Of a stretch of 64,000 bases of DNA, positions 18,101 to 28,433 are shown in pieces (position 1 is the first letter of the stretch; each line of letters begins with the position of its first letter). Below the pieces are notes generated by a model. The model was not told the origin of the DNA. It searched no databases and was given only the letters and a program-made list of their open reading frames with translations. This DNA is from Ruminococcus flavefaciens FD-1. Lineage in GTDB: Bacteria; Bacillota; Clostridia; Oscillospirales; Ruminococcaceae. Where the stretch lies: NCBI GenBank assembly GCA_000174895.1, contig ACOK01000113.1, positions 1-64,000 on the forward strand. Direction: 5' to 3'. The translations under genes were made by a program, and so were the position numbers.

Positions 18101-19360
18101 TCAGAAATAATCTTTCTGTGCTTTTCTGTAAAAGGAAGCTGAAGCACTTTCCAGAGTTGTTTTATCATAGATATAATCAGTGCAGGCTGCAAAGAAATCA
18201 TCGATAAGATCACCGTTTTCAAGAACAGGCGAAAGCTGAGCGATGACATTTTGCTCCATTTTATCGGAAGCAGCATACTGAATTCCCCCAAGCATACCTT
18301 CACTTTCAAGAGTTTCTCTTGCAGAATGGCTAAGAGGGATTCCCTTTTCGATACCCTGAAGTTCAGCCATTTCCTTGCTGTTGAGAAGAAAATCAAGAAG
18401 CATACCGGCTTCCTGAGGATGAGCGGTATTTTTGCTTATGGCATACATTGTCGCAGGCTTGGCATACCATCCCTCACCGGCACTTTTGCCGTCTATAGAA
18501 GTCTGATCAGCAGCAATAATAGTTGAGCCTTTGCTTATTGTGTCAGCAAAATAGCTTTCCGCATCGCTTACCCATGCAACCGCACCTGCATACTCTTCCT
18601 GATCCAATTTGATACGCTCATAATGCTCAACAAGAGGCATTACCTTATTTTCTACAAGCTGTTTGTAAAATTCCATCATGACAGAAAAATCGCCTGAAGT
18701 GAAATTCAGACTTCCGTCTTCATTCAGTATCCTTCTTCCCTGAGTCTGCTCGGCATAAGCAATGAGATAAAGCCACATTGACTTGTTCGATGCACTCAGC
18801 GGATAGATACCGTCTTTCTTCATTGCGGATGCAGCAGCAAACAGTTCATCCCATGTACGAGGAACTTTAAGTCCGTACTGCTGATAAAGATCCTTGTTGA
18901 TGTAGACAGACTGCGCATTCATGGCGATAGGAAGAGCATTGAGTGAGCCGTTCCTGATGCCGTAATTCAGCTGATCGTTAGTGAAATTAGTAAGATCGAT
19001 CTTATCACCAAGCTGATAAAGATCATAGTAGCCGGAGCCGTCGGATGAATACTCAGAGAGCCAGCCATAGTTTATCTGCATTACATCGGCTTCTGTATCG
19101 GAATTCATCCAGACCTTGTTTCGTGTCTCGTAACCCGACCATTCAGAATAACTGCACTTGACACTTATCTCCGGGTGCATATCCTCGAAAATGTCGATAG
19201 CCTGAAGTGTGTATTTATTTCTTGCATCATTGCCCCACCATGAGAACTCGATCTCGACCTGACTTTTCTGGCTGGTCATAGTAGTTTTATTTGTACATCC
19301 TGCCGAAAATGCAAGGGAAATACAAGCGAGAAAAGCAGCTGTTTTTTTGAATAATCTCAT
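18101..19360 (-). CDS. Extracellular solute-binding lipoprotein (sugar ABC family 1)
   Basis: A 419-residue lipoprotein. The signal peptide ends in a lipobox FSAGC near residue 21. The fold is of the maltose/multiple-sugar binding family: VEIEFSWWGNDARNKYTLQA near 35-55 and YPLSASNKSMWLYLIAYAEQ near 190-210. No permease or ATPase gene is adjacent. Instead it lies 16 bases after a membrane sensor gene, so it may act as a ligand-presenting protein for that sensor or serve a transporter encoded elsewhere. RBS GGAGGCGATGTT. Confidence 0.9.
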   Translation of the reverse strand: MRLFKKTAAFLACISLAFSAGCTNKTTMTSQKSQVEIEFSWWGNDARNKYTLQAIDIFEDMHPEISVKCSYSEWSGYETRNKVWMNSDTEADVMQINYGWLSEYSSDGSGYYDLYQLGDKIDLTNFTNDQLNYGIRNGSLNALPIAMNAQSVYINKDLYQQYGLKVPRTWDELFAAASAMKKDGIYPLSASNKSMWLYLIAYAEQTQGRRILNEDGSLNFTSGDFSVMMEFYKQLVENKVMPLVEHYERIKLDQEEYAGAVAWVSDAESYFADTISKGSTIIAADQTSIDGKSAGEGWYAKPATMYAISKNTAHPQEAGMLLDFLLNSKEMAELQGIEKGIPLSHSARETLESEGMLGGIQYAASDKMEQNVIAQLSPVLENGDLIDDFFAACTDYIYDKTTLESASASFYRKAQKDYF

Positions 19361-19376
19361 AACATCGCCTCCGTTC

Positions 19377-20849
19377 TCATATAAGAGCAGACAAGCTGCT
19401 GTTGGAATTCACGGCACGGCTGAGAGCCTTATAAGCGTTATTATAGATGCTGCTGTAATCTCCGGAGCCGACAGCTGTACCCACACTTACGGTTATATCG
19501 AAGCTTCCCATTGTGTTAGTGTACTCAGTCTGCTTAAACATCTCGCAAAGATCTTCTGCACGGCTTTTTGTAAGGAGAAGAAATCCGTCCTGATCCATAT
19601 CCACATTTTTGATAAGCACAGAAAAAGCATTATCGCTCACTCTTCCGATGCATTCCACATCAGTGAATACCTCTCCGATATTTTCAACAAGTCTTGCCAC
19701 CTGAACTTCAGCGACCTCAGGATCAAACTTTTCAAGGATATCACCGTAATTATTGATAGCAGCGATAACTACAGCATAACTCTGATTGTTGTCTTTTTTC
19801 ATGAGATTATCGGCTTTATCACGGAAAAAGCGGCGTCCGAGAACATTCTCAAAACCGTCTTCGCTGATCTCTTTTGAAAGGCTTGAAGTTACGGTACCGA
19901 CAGGATCGGCCATTCTTCTGATGAATACAGCACCTGCAACAGCAGCAGCTATAGCAGCAAGTGCAGCAGCAATGTAAATATATTTTCTTATGTCAACAGT
20001 CTCTTTCAGAATTACATCCTCAGGAATCGAACAGACAATGAACCAGTCATCATTTACGCCGTTGACAGTGGAGAGATTCTCACTGCCGTTAATGACCATC
20101 ATATCCTTATCCCTGACATCCGAAAGGATTCTTTCCGGAACAGTCTGACCGCAGATATCACCCTTTACCGATGAATAGATCATATTGTAATTACTGTCGG
20201 TAAGGCGTATCTCCATGTCACTGAGATTCTCGGGATTCTCAAAAACCGAATCCAGTTCCTCGGTGTAGAATGAAATAACCAGAACCGCATTCTCATGCAT
20301 TCTCTTTACATAGTAAATACGGTCATAATCGCCGTTGTAGCCTGTATTCCATCCATCATGAGTACGGTCACGGTCCACCATTGCTGAAAGGTCGGTATAA
20401 AGCTTGTCGCCGAAAAGCTTTATTGTACCGTTAGATATCTTGCCGACGGTGCTGTTGTTTGCGTAAACGATACCATAATCGACAAAATTCTCCATAAGGC
20501 AAAGATTGCCGAGGTCGGCAGCTATCTGCTTCTCGGTATTGATAGCTTCGTATTCATCATTTGAAGCATCGGAAGCATCATAGCTGTAGGCGTTATCTAC
20601 TGAATAAGCGAGAGTACCTATCGTCTCCATTCTGCTGAGGTAGCTCTCAAGATTAAGTTTGAGCTGGACGTTGAGCGTGGATGTCATTGAACCAACTTTG
20701 GCCTTGGTCAGTTCGTCATACCTTGAAACAGTAAAAGCTGTAATGGCAATAATAGCCGCCATGACGATAACAGCAAAACCGATTATCATCAGTTTGCTCA
20801 TTTTTCTGATCTTTTCAAGGCCCTGTGCCTGAATCTGATCTCTTGTCAT
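19377..20849 (-). CDS. Membrane sensor with Cache-like extracytoplasmic domain and degenerate GGDEF domain
   Basis: A 490-residue protein. TM1 lies at ~18-42, a ~240-residue extracytoplasmic sensor (dCache-like by length and secondary pattern) follows, and TM2 is at ~290-312. The C-terminal ~155 residues follow the GGDEF nucleotide-cyclase fold (AVVIAAINNYGDILEKFD near 355, ECIGRVSDNAFSVLI near 408, DITVSVGTAVGSGDY near 458). The GGDEF signature itself reads SDNAF, so diguanylate cyclase activity is unlikely. It is cotranscribed with the sugar-binding lipoprotein downstream, suggesting a sugar-sensing pair. RBS AGGAGGAAAAA. Confidence 0.75.
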   Translation of the reverse strand: MTRDQIQAQGLEKIRKMSKLMIIGFAVIVMAAIIAITAFTVSRYDELTKAKVGSMTSTLNVQLKLNLESYLSRMETIGTLAYSVDNAYSYDASDASNDEYEAINTEKQIAADLGNLCLMENFVDYGIVYANNSTVGKISNGTIKLFGDKLYTDLSAMVDRDRTHDGWNTGYNGDYDRIYYVKRMHENAVLVISFYTEELDSVFENPENLSDMEIRLTDSNYNMIYSSVKGDICGQTVPERILSDVRDKDMMVINGSENLSTVNGVNDDWFIVCSIPEDVILKETVDIRKYIYIAAALAAIAAAVAGAVFIRRMADPVGTVTSSLSKEISEDGFENVLGRRFFRDKADNLMKKDNNQSYAVVIAAINNYGDILEKFDPEVAEVQVARLVENIGEVFTDVECIGRVSDNAFSVLIKNVDMDQDGFLLLTKSRAEDLCEMFKQTEYTNTMGSFDITVSVGTAVGSGDYSSIYNNAYKALSRAVNSNSSLSALI

Positions 20850-21198
20850 TTTTTCCTCCTATGTTAATATCCCATTATTCTCACTTGAAAGTGAGTTTAT
20901 CTATACTGATAGACTGTACAAATATAATACAGCTCCAACGGCGAAACAGGAGCAGAAGAATTTGTACAGACATATCCACAATAACAGAACTCATTATAGC
21001 ATAACTTAATTAAGAATACAAGTAATAATGAACAATAAGTGAATAAAACGCTCATATTTGTTAAATTTCCACTAAAGTGCGGCTTATTTCATAGATGAAA
21101 TTTGCTAATTGTATAGCAGAAGCAAAATGTTACTCTCGGTAAAATTCAAGAGCAAGAAAAATGCCGCACGAATGCGGCAACTTTCATAAATGATTTTA
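20850..21198. other. Intergenic region with a palindrome and the DAHP synthase terminator
   Basis: A 349-base AT-rich gap. It holds the palindrome CTCACTTGAAAGTGAG at 20880-20895, about 30 bases before the sensor gene's start and operator-like in position, plus the terminator listed separately. No gene is seen. Confidence 0.5.
21158..21182 (-). terminator. Intrinsic terminator of the DAHP synthase gene
   Basis: On the minus strand TGCCGCA-TTCG-TGCGGCA with a stable UUCG tetraloop, followed by TTTTTC. Confidence 0.88.
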
Positions 21199-22227
21199 TC
21201 AGATCTTGTCAGCAATATCAAGGATCATCCTCTCGGTCTTTTCCCATCCGAGGCATGGATCTGTGATCGACTTGCCATAGATGTGCTCATCGATCTTCTG
21301 AGAACCGTCTTCGATATAGCTCTCGATCATGAAGCCCTTGACCAGCTTGCGGATATCTTCATTGTATCGGCAGCTGCTGAGAACTTCGTTAACGATACGT
21401 GGCTGCTCGAAAGGATGCTTTCCGGAATTGCAGTGGTTTGTATCGATGATGACAGCAGGATTGCTGAATCCCTTAGTCTCATAGAATGTATGGAGAAGCT
21501 GAAGTGTCTCATAATGATAGTTAGGCATACTCTGGCTGTGGTGGTTCTCATAGCCTCTGAGAATAGCGTGAGCAAGGGGATTACCATTTGTCTCGACCTC
21601 CCAGCCTCTGTAAAGGAAAGTATGGCCTGACTGAGCAGCTTCGATGGAATTCATAAGAACGTTGAGGCTTCCGCTTACAGGATTCTTCATACCGACAGGA
21701 ACATTGAGACCGCTGGCAGTAAGTCTGTGCTGCTGATTTTCAGTTGAACGGGCGCCCACAGCAACATAGCCGAGAAGGTCATTGAGGTAACGGTGGTTCT
21801 CAGGATAGAGCATCTCGTCAGCGCAGGTGAAACCTGTCTCCTGGATAGCACGGAGGTGCATCTTACGGATTGCGACGATACCCTTGTACATATCAGGCTT
21901 CTGGCTTGGGTCGGGCTGATGAAGCATACCCTTGTAGCCCTTGCCGGTGGTTCTTGGCTTATTTGTGTAGATACGTGGGACAATGAATATCTTGTCATTG
22001 ACCTTTTCCTGAACTTCTCTCAGACGGTTGATGTAATCGATAACGCTGTCCTCATTATCAGCAGAACAAGGTCCGATGATAAGCATGAGTCTGTTGTCTT
22101 CACTTCTGATGATCTTAGCGATCTGCTCGTTTCTTGCCTCAATTACTTTATTAAGCTCTTCTGAAACAGGATATTCGCTCTTGACTTCCGCAGGGATAGG
22201 AAGCTTGCATTTAAAATTCATGTTCAT
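21199..22227 (-). CDS. 3-deoxy-7-phosphoheptulonate (DAHP) synthase, class I
   Basis: A 342-residue enzyme of the AroF/G/H type, condensing PEP and erythrose 4-phosphate in the first step of the shikimate pathway. Class I signatures: LIIGPCSADNEDSVIDYINR near 50, RIYTNKPRTTGKGYKGML near 85, VAVGARSTENQQHR near 155, and DTNHCNSGKHPFEQ near 262. The AAAGGATAA ribosome site favours ATG at 22227; a second ATG lies six bases on. It is a single gene with its own terminator. Which aromatic amino acid inhibits it cannot be read reliably. Confidence 0.93.
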   Translation of the reverse strand: MNMNFKCKLPIPAEVKSEYPVSEELNKVIEARNEQIAKIIRSEDNRLMLIIGPCSADNEDSVIDYINRLREVQEKVNDKIFIVPRIYTNKPRTTGKGYKGMLHQPDPSQKPDMYKGIVAIRKMHLRAIQETGFTCADEMLYPENHRYLNDLLGYVAVGARSTENQQHRLTASGLNVPVGMKNPVSGSLNVLMNSIEAAQSGHTFLYRGWEVETNGNPLAHAILRGYENHHSQSMPNYHYETLQLLHTFYETKGFSNPAVIIDTNHCNSGKHPFEQPRIVNEVLSSCRYNEDIRKLVKGFMIESYIEDGSQKIDEHIYGKSITDPCLGWEKTERMILDIADKI

Positions 22228-22383
22228 AATGATTTATCCTTTCTCATGAAATATGTCATTGATTATTATAGCACATTCATTTCCATAAATCAACAAAAAG
22301 TTTCAGAATTGCAGATATCATGGGGAAGATACGTTTTTATCCCTGAAATTACAGCTTCATGATCTAAAATTACTGTACAAAAA

Positions 22384-24472
22384 TCATACACCGAAAAGGA
22401 GCTTATCGTAAGCAGGGAAGGGCCAGTAAGATTCGGCAGTTACAATTTCAGCCTTGTCAGCTGAAACTCTGAGTTTATCCATAGCAGGAAGAACAGTGTC
22501 TCTTATAAATTCGGAAGCGTCAACGATAACTTCGATAGTTCTGAATTCAGCAACAGCTTTTTCAAGAGCGGAAGTTGATTCGTCCATTTCATCAATGAGC
22601 TCCGAAAGCTGAGTTACCAGATTTGTTTCATACTTGCAGGCAGCCTTTGAAACGCTCTTCTTGACAGCAACGGCAGAAGCAGTATCAGCTGCGAATTTAG
22701 CAACAGCAGGGATAATTTCCTTGCGTGCCATATCTATCATTGTAACAGCTTCTATATTTACAGTCTTGATGTAATTTTCCAGCATGATGTCACGGCGTGA
22801 GAATATCTCAGCTTCAGTGAAGATACCGTGAGAAGTGAGCATATCCACATTCTTCTTATCGCAGATATGAGGCATAGCGTCAGCAGTCGTTTTCAGATTC
22901 ATAAGGCCACGCTTTTCAGCCTCAGCGATCCAAGCATCGTCATAGCCGTTGCCATTGAAGATGATACGCTTGTGCGCCTTGATAGTCTTACGGATGAGAT
23001 CATGGAGAGATTTATTGAAGTCCTTGGCATTTTCAAGCTTATCAGCAAACTGTCTCAGGACTTCGGCAACAGCTGCATTAAGATGAATATTAGCACAGGA
23101 GATACTATTTGATGAACCCAGCATACGGAACTCAAACTTATTGCCTGTGAAAGCAAACGGGGAAGTACGGTTACGGTCGGTAGTATCCTTGCTGAACTGC
23201 GGAAGCACGTCAACTCCAAGCTTCATTTTTTCCTTTGCAGTTCCGCCGTATGGGACATCCTTCTCGATCGCATCAAGAACAGCTGTAAGTTCGTCACCGA
23301 GGAAGATAGAGATAACAGCAGGGGGAGCTTCATTTGCACCAAGGCGATGGTCGTTACCGGCGGTAGCTACGGAAAGTCTCAGCAGATCCTGATAATCGTC
23401 CACAGCCTTGATAACAGCTGCAAGAAACAGCAGGAACTGAGCGTTCTCAGCAGGTGTCTCGCCCGGGGAGAGAAGATTCTCACCCTGATCTGTGGAGATA
23501 GACCAGTTATTATGCTTGCCTGAGCCGTTTACACCTGCAAAAGGCTTTTCATGAAGGAGGCAGACAAGACCATGACGGAGAGCAACTTTCTGCATAACTT
23601 CCATAGTCAGCTGATTATGATCAGCAGCAATGTTAGTGGTATCATAAATAGGTGCAAGCTCATGCTGTGCAGGAGCAACTTCATTATGTTTGGTCTTTGC
23701 AAGGATGCCAAGCTTCCAGAGTTCACGGTCAAGATCCGCCATATATTCAGCAACTCTCGGCTTGATCGAACCAAAGTAGTGATCGTCCATTTCCTGTCCC
23801 TTCGGAGGCATAGCACCGAATAGAGTGCGTCCTGTCATCATCAGGTCTTTTCTCTGCTTCCACAACTCACGATCCACAAGGAAAGTATTCCTGTTCGGGG
23901 CCGACAGATGTTTTGATGCTCTTGACTTTTGTATTGCCGAACAGTTTTAAAATTCGCAGAGCCTGCTTGTTGATAGCCTCCATTGAGCGAAGAAGCGGAA
24001 CTTTCTTATCGAGGGCTTCACCTGTATATGAACAGAAAGCAGTGGGAATATAGAGCGTTCCGTCCTTGACAAAAGCGTATGAAGTAGGATCCCACGCCGT
24101 GTAGCCTCTTGCCTCAAAAGTAGCACGGAGACCGCCTGATGGGAATGATGAGGCATCAGGTTCGCCCTTGACCAGTTCCTTTCCAGAGAATTCCATGATA
24201 ACACGTCCATCAGGGGCAGGGGAGATGAAGCTGTCGTGCTTTTCGGCAGTAACGCCTGTCATTGGCTGGAACCAGTGAGTGTAATGAGTAGCACCAAGCT
24301 CGATTGCCCAGTCCTTCATTGCGGCAGCTACAGCATTTGCAACGGAAATATCAAGAGGAGTACCTCTGTCGATAGTCCTTTTCAGTGATTTGTAAACCTT
24401 CTCGGAAAGTGTGGCTTTCATGATCCTGTCATCGAATACCATTGATCCGAAATAATCTGTTACCTTTTCCAT
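22384..24472 (-). pseudogene. glnN: Glutamine synthetase type III (glnN), reading frame broken
   Basis: Two overlapping reading frames (24472-23867 and 23877-22384) together give a full-length (~695 residues) GSIII. The N-terminal part contains [27 protein letters not shown] and [20 protein letters not shown]. The break falls within the conserved [14 protein letters not shown] stretch. The second part contains the remaining active-site motifs KHNEVAPAQHELAPIYD and GVNGSGKHNNWS. Removing one T from TTT (plus-strand AAA at 23882-23884) restores the frame exactly. GSIII makes glutamine from glutamate, ammonia and ATP and is the main GS of ruminococci, so a consensus error is plausible; true inactivation is possible. 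It starts 11 bases after pyrG. Confidence 0.9.
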
Positions 24473-24483
24473 AATTATCCTCC

Positions 24484-26190
<1,707 letters not shown>

Positions 26191-26201
26191 TTCTTATCAG
26201 C

Positions 26202-28010
26202 TTAGGATCTTTCCCACTCCTCAGAATCATGGAGTGCGTTATAGCCTTCTTCACCTGTACGGATCTTTATGACGTTCTCGATATCATAGATGAACATCTT
26301 ACCGTCGCCGTAGTTGCCTGTATAGAGAGCTGACTTTGCAGCTGCAACGACTTTTTCTACCGGAACGGCGCATACAGCGATCTCAGCTTTGACTTTCGGG
26401 AGCAGATTCATTTCCACGGTTGTACCACGGTAGTAGTTGCGCTGACCGTTCTGCATACCGCAGCCGAGAACGTTCGTTACTGTGATACCCTTAACATCAA
26501 TGGATTCCATAGCTTCAATGAACTGCTGGAGTTTCTGCTGCTTGAACACAACAACAATATTAGTCATCTTCAGTCTGCCGTCAGGAGCGGGAGCGGAGTA
26601 ATTCTCTACAACGACTGCCTGATCAACAGGTACCTTCGGAGCTTCGGGAGTACCGACTTTCTTGACGCTCTTTGCATCGTCCTTAGTGTAGCCGTGCATT
26701 GAGATATCACCCATTGAAGGAGCAAAATCAGCGTAAGATGAGATAAGGCCATGCTCTGTGATATCCAGACCGAGGATCTCTTCCTGCTCTGAAGCACGGA
26801 GACCGATAGTCTTTTTAATTGCAAAGAATACTATTACCATTGAAACCGCTGTAAATACTGCGATTGCTGCGAATCCTGTGAGCTGTCTGCCCAGGAGTCC
26901 GAATCCGCCGCCATAGAAGAGACCTGCAAGCTGATTTCCGTCCTGATCTGCAAGTGCATAACCAGGAACCTCAGGATTTGCAAGGAGTCCGACTGCTATT
27001 GTTCCCCAGATACCGTTCATCATGTGAACTGCTACTGCACCAACAGGATCGTCGACGTGGAGTTTGTAATCAAGGAACCATACGCCGAAGCAAACAAGTA
27101 AACCTGAAACAATACCAACTATTGTAGCACCAAAGCAGTCAGTTACATCACAGGGAGCAGTGATACCAACAAGTCCAGCCAATGAAGCGTTAAGACACAT
27201 TGAAACATCAGGCTTGCCATATTTTAACCATGTGAATATCATACAAGTTACTGTTGCGATTGCAGGAGCAACTGTTGTTGTGAGGAATACCGAACCGAGT
27301 TGATCGATTGAAGTACAAGCTGCACCGTTGAATCCGTACCAGCCGAACCAGAGGATGAAACATCCGAGAGCACCGATTGTAAGGTTATGACCCGGAATAG
27401 CATTTACCTTTACTTCGCCGTCCTTGGTCTTGTGGAATTTACCTATTCTTGGTCCGAGGATAGCAGCACCAATAAGAGCTGAGATACCGCCTACCATGTG
27501 GATATGTGCTGAACCTGCGAAATCGTGGAATCCCCACTGAGCCAACCAGCCGCCGCCCCAGCCCCAGTGTGCTTCGATAGGATAAACAATCGCACTGATG
27601 ATTGCTGAGTATACGCAGTAGGATAAGAACTTAGTACGTTCAGCCATTGCACCTGAAACTATAGTAGCAGTTGTAGCACAGAATACAAGATTGAATACGA
27701 AGTTAGACCAATCGAATGAGCCGTAGGAAGTGAAAATGTCAAAACCGGGCTGTCCGATTATTCCGATCAGATCTTCACCGAAGAGAAGTCCAAAGCCTAT
27801 AAGAATGAAGACAACTGTACCGATACAGAAGTCCATAAGGTTCTTCATTATGATATTGCCGGCATTCTTTGCACGGGTAAAGCCTGTCTCCACCATTGCG
27901 AAGCCAGCCTGCATAAAGAAAACAAGTGCAGCGCCAATAAGGAACCATACACCAAAGACGACGCCGTTAGTTTCGTCCAGAGCCTGTTGTAAAATTGTCT
28001 GAGAGTCCAT
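26202..28010 (-). CDS. amt: Ammonium transporter fused to a C-terminal PII (GlnB-like) domain
   Basis: A 602-residue fusion. Residues ~15-425 are an 11-TM Amt channel, with twin-His lining residues in GGSAHIHMVGG-type (SAHIHMVGGISALIG) and VAVHMMNGIWGT contexts. Residues ~488-602 are a PII domain (RLKMTNIVVVFKQQKLQQFI...VLGCGMQNGQRNYYRG...LPKVKAEIAVCAV...GNYGDGKMFIYDI). PII proteins normally bind and gate Amt and report 2-oxoglutarate/ATP. In the T-loop the Tyr51 position is Val (YRGTTVEMNLLP), so uridylylation at that site is not possible. It heads the leftward arm of the nitrogen block and is preceded by a leader with two terminators. Confidence 0.95.
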   Translation of the reverse strand: MDSQTILQQALDETNGVVFGVWFLIGAALVFFMQAGFAMVETGFTRAKNAGNIIMKNLMDFCIGTVVFILIGFGLLFGEDLIGIIGQPGFDIFTSYGSFDWSNFVFNLVFCATTATIVSGAMAERTKFLSYCVYSAIISAIVYPIEAHWGWGGGWLAQWGFHDFAGSAHIHMVGGISALIGAAILGPRIGKFHKTKDGEVKVNAIPGHNLTIGALGCFILWFGWYGFNGAACTSIDQLGSVFLTTTVAPAIATVTCMIFTWLKYGKPDVSMCLNASLAGLVGITAPCDVTDCFGATIVGIVSGLLVCFGVWFLDYKLHVDDPVGAVAVHMMNGIWGTIAVGLLANPEVPGYALADQDGNQLAGLFYGGGFGLLGRQLTGFAAIAVFTAVSMVIVFFAIKKTIGLRASEQEEILGLDITEHGLISSYADFAPSMGDISMHGYTKDDAKSVKKVGTPEAPKVPVDQAVVVENYSAPAPDGRLKMTNIVVVFKQQKLQQFIEAMESIDVKGITVTNVLGCGMQNGQRNYYRGTTVEMNLLPKVKAEIAVCAVPVEKVVAAAKSALYTGNYGDGKMFIYDIENVIKIRTGEEGYNALHDSEEWERS

Positions 28011-28037
28011 AGAAATACCTCCTTGATAAGTTACAGC

Positions 28038-28081
28038 AAAAAAACAAAGGGGTGCAGAAGTCCTGAGACTTCATACACCCC
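28038..28081 (-). terminator. Second attenuator (T2) in the amt leader
   Basis: Minus strand: GGGGTG-TAT-GAAGTC / GACTTC-TG-CACCCC with a TCAG loop, followed by TTTGTTTTTTT. It lies between the amt promoter and the amt start codon, so it must be read through for expression. Confidence 0.85.
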
Positions 28082-28091
28082 ATTGTGTATG
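28072..28091 (-). promoter_or_regulatory. ANTAR-type hexaloop hairpin overlapping T2
   Basis: Minus strand CATACAC [AATGGG] GTGTATG: a perfect 7-bp stem and a six-base loop with A at position 1 and G at position 4. Its 3' half shares bases with the 5' arm of terminator T2, so the two folds exclude one another. Confidence 0.7.
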
Positions 28092-28110
28092 GAATTTAGC
28101 GCTATAAACC

Positions 28111-28147
28111 AAAAAAGAGAGCTACGGATTCCATATCCGCAGCTCCC
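28111..28147 (-). terminator. First attenuator (T1) in the amt leader
   Basis: Minus strand GAGCT-G-CGGAT / ATCCG-T-AGCTC with a five-base loop, followed by TCTTTTTT. It lies ~10 bases after the predicted transcription start. Confidence 0.85.
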
Positions 28148-28153
28148 TTGCTG
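28140..28153 (-). promoter_or_regulatory. ANTAR-type hexaloop hairpin overlapping T1
   Basis: Minus strand CAGC [AAGGGA] GCTG: 4-bp stem and six-base loop with A1 and G4. It shares GAGCTG with the 5' arm of T1. Confidence 0.55.
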
Positions 28154-28164
28154 TTTACAATGCC

Positions 28165-28194
28165 ATTATATTCCCTTTCCGCAGATTTGTCAAG
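28165..28194 (-). promoter_or_regulatory. Promoter of amt-PII
   Basis: Minus strand TTGACA (28194-28189), 18-base spacer, TATAAT (28170-28165). The resulting leader is ~145 bases and holds T1 and T2. Confidence 0.8.
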
Positions 28195-28293
28195 CGTTTT
28201 TTTGAAATTTGACGAAACAGACATTTTAGCATAACTGTTAGAGCAAAATAACTGTACAAATCCAACGAAACGCAAAAAACGAGAAAAAACCTA

Positions 28294-28322
28294 TTGACAT
28301 TTCTGCTTTGTAGTGCTAAAAT
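28294..28322 (+). promoter_or_regulatory. Promoter of the gltB operon
   Basis: TTGACA 28294-28299, 17-base spacer, TAAAAT 28317-28322. Transcription would start near 28329, just before the hexaloop hairpin. Confidence 0.75.
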
Positions 28323-28330
28323 AATTTCAG

Positions 28331-28344
28331 AAACAAGGACGTTT
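28331..28344 (+). promoter_or_regulatory. ANTAR-type hexaloop hairpin in the gltB leader
   Basis: AAAC [AAGGAC] GTTT: six-base loop with A1 and G4 on a 4-bp stem. Its loop and 3' stem are the first bases of the terminator that follows, so the folds are mutually exclusive. Confidence 0.55.
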
Positions 28345-28383
28345 GTGCAGACTATCTGTCTGCCCGGACGTCCATTTTTTATT
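28337..28383 (+). terminator. Attenuator in the gltB leader
   Basis: Stem 28337-28352 / 28358-28373 (15 of 16 positions pair, loop TATCT), then ATTTTTTATTT. It sits between the promoter and gltB. A further stem TGCAGA / TCTGCA follows at 28390-28411, just before the gltB ribosome site. Confidence 0.88.
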
Positions 28384-28433
28384 TCATCGGTGCAGATCAA
28401 AGGCGCTCTGCATCGGAAAGGCAAGTGAATAAT

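Noticed and set aside
23867-23890. Programmed frameshift in glnN
   Set aside because: The site (ACTTTCC) is not a known slippery sequence and one added T explains the break.
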